Shown here piece after piece: positions 58,901 through 64,000 of a DNA stretch of 64,000 nucleotides. Position 1 is the first letter of the stretch. Each line of letters starts with the position of its first letter. The stretch is from the NCBI GenBank assembly GCA_038373865.1, contig JAXGGA010004715.1:21272-85271 (forward strand), given 5' to 3'. The DNA is from Uloborus plumipes. Lineage: Eukaryota; Arthropoda; Arachnida; Araneae; Uloboridae. The notes beneath the pieces are model-generated. The model did no database searches, had not been told where the DNA came from, and was given only the letters and a program-made list of their open reading frames with translations. The position numbers were made by a program, and so were the translations under genes.

Positions 58901-60514
58901 TCTGTAGTAGCTACATTTTTTAGTAGTTTCTAGTGTAGCCCACTACTTTTAAAAAAAAAGTAGAGTAGTGAGTAGCGCGCTACAAAAAAATAGTAGTTTG
59001 TAGCAATTTCTGGAAACTACTTTTCATTTTAAAAAAATTAATAAATAAATAAACAAAAAAAATCGAGAGAACGAAGGAAAAACGAGGTACAGATTGCACG
59101 AGTACAGCGGACGCAATGAAAAATAAGAACCATAAAAATATGAGCTGATTTTAGATACATCATTTTGGACGAAATACATTCTATCTGTTTGATGCCATTG
59201 ATTTATTTGGCATTGTAATTTTTGTTTTCCTTCAAATAATTTTCATGTTCCTAAATATTCCCTGGCAAGAAATTTAAAAAAAAAATTGAAGGTTGAATTT
59301 TTTCAATCTTTTAACTTTTGAATCCTTTCTTGTGGCGAATATTCGTAAAAATTGTAAAAAAAAATCTAAAAATGACAAATTTCAGCAAAAAAAAAACGAA
59401 GGAACAAAAAGGAAAAGTAACAAATAAATTCTAAGATAATTCCTACTTCTATTCTATTTTCAAATGAGTTAATTTATCAATGTATAACACTTTTCAAATT
59501 TTTTCTTTTTTCGGTCAATCTTCAAACGGTGTATGTTTTTTATTTACTTATTTTTTAAAAAGTAGCGAAGCTACAATTCAAAAGTAGTTTGTAGTCGCTA
59601 CATTTTTAAAAAAGTAGTTGTAGCTCGCTACAAAAAAATGTAGTTTTTCCAACCACTGGTTTAAAGTTTGACTGCATTATTAGAGTTTTTCTCAAGTGTT
59701 TAAATTTTACTGTAGAAAGGGCTATGCCACAAAAAAAAAAAGCCGCCATCTTGTTCTGCATGTGACGCTCATGTATTTCATTGAAAAGTGGCGATTTTAA
59801 AGTCTAATGAACGACAATTTGATGGTTAAGAAATTGCAAACTGGTATGAGATTTCTTAAGCGAAAACTTTGTCTATTACCTCTTAAAATTACTGCTTTTC
59901 AATGAAATATATGAACGTCACGTGAGGGACAAAATGGCAGCATTTTGGTGGAATGATAAATGTGGCCCAAAATAGTCTCATTATGCAAATTTTTGTTGAT
60001 TATGTGAAAATTGGACTATGCAAATCCTGAGTAACGTAGCAGAATTCAGTCTGCTGATAAGTGATAACAAATGTTTGCAGATCATCATATTTCTCAGACT
60101 TTTACCACCAGTTTTCCTTTTTTTTTTTGGTAAACACAGTTGGAAGGAAAATAAAACAATTTGAAATAAAAAAAACACTTTACAATAATAAACATTTTTC
60201 TATATTTTATGAATTCATTGTGAGTTTTCTTTCTTTTTTTTTTAATTTTCAGTTAAATACTTAGAATTACATTTAAAACTTTTGATTATTCCGCTATGTG
60301 TATTTAATTATTAAAAAGCTTTTAAAGATTTTATTCCAGTTTTATTTATAACTTCTTATTATTTTTTTTCTTGTGTGTTGAAATTTCTTAGGAAATGCAG
60401 CAGATGCAGATGCCCAAATATGATGTCCCAGAATTATCCGAAATGATGACTTCTCTTTTTACCGGGGGTAAGAGGGCCCCTGCGAGAACTAGAGTTGTCA
60501 AGAAAAGACTATGA
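45783..60514 (+). CDS. EMC7: ER membrane protein complex subunit 7 (EMC7), 4 coding exons
   Basis: Subunit of the ER membrane protein complex, which inserts tail-anchored and multipass proteins. By family knowledge EMC7 is a single-pass protein with a lumenal beta-sandwich. Exons 45783-45988, 50552-50810, 58715-58795 and 60392-60514 join in phase into 222 residues (human about 242). Visible order: signal peptide at about 1-24 (hydrophobic AFIIVFIPYFTCYVIA), lumenal beta-sandwich at about 30-140 (VLVNGGERIGFL, SDGSFTVSNVEPGSYAVEV, SRIDINSKGKFRAR), ITDFLMNPM leading into a transmembrane helix at about 155-172 (VLMMVLPLLLIMVLPKMM), and a basic cytosolic tail ending RTRVVKKRL. The start at 45783 is preferred over the in-frame ATG at 45711 because it sits in AACATGG context and gives a normal signal peptide. 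Confidence 0.96.
47490..47671. mobile_element. 182-bp hAT-like MITE
   Basis: Starts CAGTGCCGTATTT, ends AAATACGCCTCTG, flanks TTGGGAGA and TAGGGAGA (7 of 8). In EMC7 intron 1. Confidence 0.75.
48345..48470 (+). repeat. Tandem ~40-bp repeat, about three to four units
   Basis: Repeats of TTTTTGTGAAGGGTCTGTTT followed by a GATCG-type spacer; the last unit ends in the palindrome GGGTCCGTTAACGGACCC. Lies at the right end of the element 46792-48489. Confidence 0.75.
48553..49740 (-). repeat. Copy E of the ~760-bp repeat, inverted and interrupted
   Basis: Minus-strand copy, diverged and lacking the TTGGCGA part: hairpin TACTTCCTTTTGCATAGTAA at 48553, then the GTGCATGTGTACTTACAAAC block. It resumes after an insertion (48842-49612) with GGTCTAGTTGCGCACATCCC. 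The interruption gives the relative ages of the two. Confidence 0.72.
48842..49612. mobile_element. hAT MITE (CAAGGGCGTAGC termini)
   Basis: Ends CAAGGGCGTAGC and GCTACGCCCTTG, flanked by the perfect duplication GCTCTGAG (48834-48841, 49613-49620). Internal palindromes GGAGGTCACTGTGACCTCC lie near both ends. 771 bp, inserted into copy E of the ~760-bp repeat. In EMC7 intron 1. Confidence 0.9.
50552..50810 (+). CDS. EMC7: EMC7 exon 2 (residues 69-155)
   Basis: Acceptor CCTTTTAG, donor GTGAGT, ends in phase 0. Encodes most of the beta-sandwich and the juxtamembrane WRITDFLMNPM. The upstream part of this open frame (50502-50551) is intronic. Confidence 0.95.
51313..51972 (-). mobile_element. 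Possible Helitron fragment
   Basis: On the minus strand the right edge reads TCTTATATCTTTACACGAGC after an A, like a Helitron 5' end. The left edge shows a GC-rich GAGCGAGGCTCGGTCGCCAG segment that can fold, but it lacks a clean CTRR|T end. In EMC7 intron 2. Confidence 0.5.
53016..53397. mobile_element. hAT-like MITE (CAGTAGCGTGCC/CTACTCCGCTG)
   Basis: Left CAGTAGCGTGCCTAGG, right CCCTAGCTACTCCGCTG, flanks TGTGTAAG and TATGTAAA (6 of 8). Shares the GTCACTGTGACCTCC palindrome with 48842-49612, so probably a relative. In EMC7 intron 2. Confidence 0.65.
53823..55394 (-). mobile_element. Helitron, non-autonomous, minus orientation
   Basis: Minus strand: 5' TCTATATACATAAATGACT after A at 55394; 3' end CCTGCGACACCCCGCACATC then AGCTAG|T at 53823. 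CACTTCGTGCC/CTTCACGCC/TTCGCGCC modules repeat inside. No helicase frame. In EMC7 intron 2. Confidence 0.8.
55930..56350 (+). repeat. Three tandem ~147-bp units
   Basis: Units starting TAATAACTTTTGAATGAAC (about 55931), CTAACTTTTAAATGAACAG (56081) and TAATAACTTTCAAGTGAACC (56226). Each carries AAACTTTTTTTTGTT, GAAAGATCT and GAACAATTTTTCGTTCAA. Diverged, non-coding. In EMC7 intron 2. Confidence 0.8.
56975..58354. mobile_element. hAT element (TAGGGCTGGGC termini)
   Basis: Ends TAGGGCTGGGCGATGTA and TTGCCCAGCCCTA, flanked by the perfect duplication AAGGGTAT (56967-56974, 58355-58362). ACATCG/CGATGT motifs crowd both ends. Interior includes a SINE 3' relic at 57678-57733 and a lone CAGTGGATCCCAACC-type hAT end near 57665. 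In EMC7 intron 2. Confidence 0.88.
57678..57733 (+). repeat. SINE 3'-body fragment
   Basis: AAGTGAAGCTGTGCACCCC, then AATTGCCAGCCTAGTTTGCA and CGAAAAC, parallels the end of the SINE at 7310-7589 (AGTGAAGCAGCGCAGACC, AATTTGCCAGCCTGGCTGGC). The tRNA head is absent. Confidence 0.6.
58715..58795 (+). CDS. EMC7: EMC7 exon 3 (residues 156-182, transmembrane)
   Basis: 81-bp exon, phase 0 at both ends. Acceptor TTTTTTTTCCCTAG, donor GTAAGT. Encodes VLMMVLPLLLIMVLPKMM followed by NAADPETQR, nearly identical to the vertebrate membrane segment. Confidence 0.95.
58864..59658. mobile_element. hAT MITE, CAGTGGTCGGAAGTAGCGCG family (copy 1)
   Basis: 795 bp. Left CAGTGGTCGGAAGTAGCGCG, right TTTCCAACCACTG, flanked by the perfect duplication GTTTAAAG (58856-58863, 59659-59666). 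Subterminal GTAGTTTGTAG/GCTACAA repeats fill both ends. In EMC7 intron 3. Confidence 0.92.
59717..59975. repeat. Imperfect inverted repeat, MITE-like
   Basis: GGGCTATGCCAC, GCCGCCATCTTGTTC and TTTCATTGAAAAG on the left face CTTTTCAATGAAA, GGACAAAATGGCAGC and ATGTGGCCC on the right. About 259 bp in EMC7 intron 3. Target duplication not identified. Confidence 0.65.
60392..60514 (+). CDS. EMC7: EMC7 exon 4 (residues 183-222, stop TGA)
   Basis: Acceptor TTTCTTAG. Encodes the cytosolic tail: EMQQMQMPKYDVPELSEMMT, then SLFTGGKRAPARTRVVKKRL and TGA at 60512. Vertebrate EMC7 shares the ELPDVSEFMTRLF pattern here. Confidence 0.95.
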   Translation, partial: EMQQMQMPKYDVPELSEMMTSLFTGGKRAPARTRVVKKRL

Positions 60515-60575
60515 GGTGTAATTTATCATCATTTGTACAGAGATATATATGTATGTTTATAAACTGTTTGGTTTC

Positions 60576-60581
60576 ATTAAA
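60576..60581 (+). terminator. EMC7 polyadenylation signal ATTAAA
   Basis: The common variant ATTAAA lies 62 bp after the stop, followed by T-rich sequence and TTGTGAGAGTT, a plausible GU-rich downstream element. Confidence 0.65.
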
Positions 60582-61635
60582 TTATTTTCACTTGTGAGAG
60601 TTAAAAAGTTATTGTTTTTTCGCTGTTACTGATATAGGATATGCTGTCGTCCCCGCTTAATCGGGTAACGGATAAACGAATACCCCGCTTATACGAATAA
60701 ATCTTCTCAGACCTGATGCCATAGACGCAATGTTAAAGATCCCCGCTTAATCGAATAATATTTCTTGGAACAGACGGTATTCGTTTAAGCCGGGCCGACT
60801 CTAATTTATTATCGAAAAAAACATAACTAACTATAAAGGTATAAGATTTCGTTCTTATTCTTATTAGTTATTTAATGAATATAAAATGAATATTAAATAG
60901 GTATAAAAACTTACTTATATACAAACAGGATGTCCAAAAAGAACTTCCCGCATATCTGACCTGTCCACTCAACCAAACCAAAATTTCAGACATGTTCGTT
61001 TGAAGTTATGAGCTGGAGATGGATGATTTTAAATAACACAGTGCTCACAGTTCTGGTGAGAATTTTGAAATTTTTGAATGGCAACACTACTTTTTTCTTG
61101 TGTAAATTGATCAGCAAATTGAAAAACCTCAAATGGCCTCGGAGCAATTGAACTGTTTATTTCAAAAGCCAGTCTAAAAGTTTGAAAACGCATTTTTACT
61201 CACATTTTTAAATTTTTCTATAGGTTAAAATGTTTTTAAATAAAATGTACACATATTTAGATATTTTTCTTCCAGTAAAATGTGTTGTAGTCGCGATTGA
61301 ATAATTTAATGCCATGCTATAATTGTTTTCTCAAAATTAGGCATTTTGTCTGTTCACTGGTTTTTGAAATAAAGGATTCAATTGACGTGTGTCAAAAGTT
61401 TCCTGGGTAGCATTTGCAAAGAGTATTGTAGACGACAAATGACAATGCAAGAAAGAAAGAGCCTTGTCTCATTTTGCATAATTCACTTATGATAAACTGT
61501 AGTAGAAGCACCAATTATAAAACTTAGTGCAAATTTTTGCTTATAGGCAAATCTTTAAGAAGCAGTGTAGAAAGTATTTCTTCAGATATTTATTTGAGTG
61601 TGCTACTTTTGTCACCTGACAATCGTTTCAATTCT
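60582..61635. other. Downstream intergenic, little recognisable
   Basis: Contains a pogo-like solo end near 60650 (CCCCGCTTAATCGGGTAACG, with CCCGCTTATACGAATA repeats to about 60800) and an isolated ACAGGATGTCCAAAAAGAAC near 60927 that looks like one end of a TA element. No frame or RNA gene. Confidence 0.5.
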
Positions 61636-61814
61636 CATAGGCGGCTGGTGCACCAAAAAAGGGGGGGGGGAGGTCAAAAGAAAAGTACGTGTGGGGGAGG
61701 CAGGAGGCAGCACCTCTAACGCTTGTTTTCTTTTTCAAATTTTGTTATATTATTGGATTTTAACACTAATGATAAAATGACCTATTGAAAAATTGCGATA
61801 TATGCCCTCAAAAG

Positions 61815-62633
61815 CAGTGGTCGGAAGTAGCGCGCTACAAGTAGCGAAACTACTGTAGTAGCTACTTTTTTTAGTAGTTTGTAGTGTAGCGCACTACTTT
61901 TTAAAAAAAGTAGAGCAGCGCGATACAAAAAAGTAGTAGTTTGTACCGATTTCTGGAATCTATTTTTAAATTAAAAAAAATAAATAAATGAAAAAAAAAA
62001 TTTAAGAGAACAAAGAAAGAAAACAAGGTTTAATTGACTGTGACTAGTGCAAATCTTGCACAAGTACAGCAGCGGACGCTATGAGAAATAAGAACGATAA
62101 AAATATGAGCTGGTCTTAGATACACTATTTTGATGAAATACATTTTATCGGTTTGATGTCTTTGGTTTATTTGGCATCATAATTTTTATATTCCTTCAAA
62201 CAATTTTCATGTTCCTAAATATTCCCTGACAAGAAATTTAAAAAAAATGAAAGTTGAATTCTTTTAATCTTCAACTTTTGAATTCTTTCTTGTGGCGAAT
62301 ATTTGTAAAAAAAAAAAATCTAAAGGACAAATTTTAGCAAGGAAAAAAAAAGGAACAGTGACCAATAAATTCAAAGACAATTCTCCTAGCTCTATTCCAT
62401 ATTCAAATGAGTTAATTTATTAATGTAAACCACTTTTCGAATTTTTTTGGTCAATCGTCAAACGGTCTATGCTTTTTATTTATTTATTTTTTAAAAAGTA
62501 GCGAAGTAGCGACTACAATTCAAAAGTAGTTTGTAGTCGCCACATTTAAAAAAAAAAGTAGTTGTAGTTAACTACATTTACAACAAAGTAGTTGTAGTTC
62601 GCTACCAAAGAAATGTAGTTTTTCCAACCACTG
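61815..62633. mobile_element. hAT MITE, CAGTGGTCGGAAGTAGCGCG family (copy 2)
   Basis: 819 bp, collinear with 58864-59658 along its full length, flanked by the perfect duplication CTCAAAAG (61807-61814, 62634-62641). Nested in 61636-63423. Confidence 0.92.
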
Positions 62634-62665
62634 CTCAAAAGTTAAGATAGATGGCCACCGTAAAG

Positions 62666-63160
62666 CAGGGGCGATCGCCCCTCCCTTGACGGACTCTTCT
62701 CCAGCAGTTTTCGACTTTAAAGTTCAAAAGGGCAATTTCAGATGATCTTCGATGATACTATGAGAAGTGGTTGGGATTCGGGGATCTGATCTGGAATTTT
62801 TTTGAAATTGAAGACCGAAATATTTGTAATAAACATATGCTAACCAGGATATGTAAAGGTACCGTAAATCAGGGTTACTTGGACCCACAAGGAGGTTACT
62901 TGAGCCCACAGTAAAATGATAAAATCTGGGTTTGGTACTAGCGTTAGAGACTGCAGAGGGCTTCTACCTAGTGGAGAAACGAGGAACTACGTGAAAGTCT
63001 TCAACTAGTAGGTACCAGACCTAGATTTTAGCATTTTATTGTAGTGGGCTCAAGTAACACCCTAGGGTCCAAGTAACCCTGATTTACGGTAAAATAAAAG
63101 GGAGCAAGTGGGGAACAAACGATCGCCCCTCCCTTGGAAACATTTCTGGATCCGCCCTTG
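62666..63160. mobile_element. hAT-like MITE (CAGGGGCGATCG/GGATCCGCCCTTG)
   Basis: Left CAGGGGCGATCGCCCC, right GGATCCGCCCTTG, flanks CCGTAAAG and CCGTAGAG (7 of 8). CGATCGCCCCTCCCTTG occurs near both ends. Contains a TA element at 62862-63089. Confidence 0.75.
62862..63089. mobile_element. Mariner-type MITE with perfect inverted ends
   Basis: Arms 62860-62886 and 63065-63091 are perfect 27-nt inverted copies (CCGTAAATCAGGGTTACTTG core), and the outermost TA on each side can be read as the target duplication. About 228 bp, non-coding. Confidence 0.82.
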
Positions 63161-63682
63161 CCGTAGAGATCTGCCCTCCGATTCTAAGTTCCATTCTCAT
63201 GGAATAACCTGAAAAACGCTCATTTTTTGGAATTAAGCAGTTTTTGTCTTTGTAAAATAAATCAGCCCACTGAATAAGAAAGAATTTCAATCGATCATTA
63301 GTTTTTTATTCTGAAAAAGTTTTTTATTCTAAAAAGAAAAATTATGTGACGGGCAAAACCCCTTTCCTTTTGAAAGTGAGCCGGCAGTCTCCGGCCTTGC
63401 TTGCCCTGTATGAGCAGCCTATGTCAATATTGCTTGTGACTTTTCAATAGGCTAATTAGTTTACGTGAGAAAAGAGTAGGTGTAGGTATTCGAAAGAGGG
63501 ACATTCTTTCAGAGTAACTGTTAGCATTAGCTCTGTGTTAATCGTCACTATCTCCAGCACATACCTTCAAATAATTGATGGGTTTGGAGGATGAAGGGGG
63601 CTGTGTTACATTTTTTTTTAAAACTACAATTTGGATAAAGGAAAGTAATGGGAGCAGGTAAACAAATACAACTTGGTATCAA

Positions 63683-64000
63683 CGCTGGGGTCTGGCCGGC
63701 CCTCTTCGTGGATCTCTTCTGGATTCTTTCTCGTCTTCGCTGTCCTTTCATTACTCACTCTCTCTTTCTCTTCTTTGGGGAGCGGGGCGTCCCCCTCGTC
63801 TCCCACCGCTGGGGTCCGGCCGGCCCTCTTCGTGGATCTCTTCTGGATTCTTTCTCGTCTTCGCTGTCCTTTCATTACTCACTCTCTCTTTCTCTTCTTT
63901 GGGGAGCGGGGCGTCCCCCTCGTCTCCCACCGCTGGGGTCCGGCCGGCCCTCTTCGTGGATCTCTTCTGGATTCTTTCTCTTCTTCGCTGTCCTTTCATT
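63683..64000. repeat. 124-bp GC-rich tandem repeat, at least 2.5 units, open at window edge
   Basis: Unit starts CGCTGGGGTCCGGCCGGCCC at 63683, 63807 and 63931. The units are nearly identical and much richer in GC than the rest of the window. The minus strand reads through without stops, alternating frame at each unit because 124 is not a multiple of 3 (MKGQRRRERIQKRSTKRAG, then VGDEGDAPLPKEEKERVS). Could be a minisatellite or part of a repetitive coding exon that continues to the right. Confidence 0.9.

Larger units (their letters stand above)
61636..63423. mobile_element. hAT-like element, CATAGGCGGCTG family (copy 2), with nested insertions
   Basis: Left CATAGGCGGCTGGTGCACCA, right GAGCAGCCTATG, flanks TCAATTCT and TCAATATT (6 of 8). 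Enclosing 61815-62633 and 62666-63160; the latter encloses 62862-63089. Matches 4477-5063 at both ends. Confidence 0.75.

Overview
This is a eukaryotic nuclear window: AT-rich, with small coding exons separated by GT-AG introns and very dense DNA-transposon debris. It probably comes from an arthropod, and I lean towards an arachnid such as a spider. That lean rests on two conserved animal genes with arthropod-style introns, the AT bias, and the mix of hAT, pogo/Tigger, Helitron, piggyBac-like, tRNA-SINE and CR1-like repeats. I cannot name a species from sequence alone.

Two host genes can be reconstructed from end to end. On the minus strand, 45458 down to 6070, is TUBGCP5 (gamma-tubulin complex component 5): 22 coding exons joining in one frame into about 980 residues, with GT/AG at every junction. 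On the plus strand, 45783 to 60514, is EMC7 (ER membrane protein complex subunit 7): 4 coding exons giving 222 residues. The two start codons face away from each other across 324 bp, so the genes probably share a bidirectional promoter. Both are housekeeping functions (microtubule nucleation; membrane-protein insertion at the ER). Nothing suggests they act in one pathway.

Layout. 1-5187: nested hAT-type elements beyond the TUBGCP5 3' end. 6002-45458: TUBGCP5, whose introns hold a foldback TA element, a tRNA-derived SINE, a tRNA-Ile-like relic, CR1-like and RNase-H retrotransposon fragments, pogo/Tigger elements, a TTAA piggyBac-like MITE, two MITEs with 4-bp target duplications, several copies of an abundant ~750-bp repeat, and in intron 2 a three-layer stack (hAT > Helitron > hAT MITE). 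45459-45782: shared promoter. 45783-60581: EMC7, with large introns carrying hAT MITEs and a Helitron. 60582-64000: nested MITEs, then a GC-rich 124-bp tandem repeat running off the window edge.

I found no intact transposase, no bacterial or viral operon, no CRISPR array and no clearly new biochemical system. The most informative structures are the divergent gene pair and the stratified transposon insertions, many of which I could delimit by exact 8-bp, 4-bp, TTAA or TA target-site duplications.
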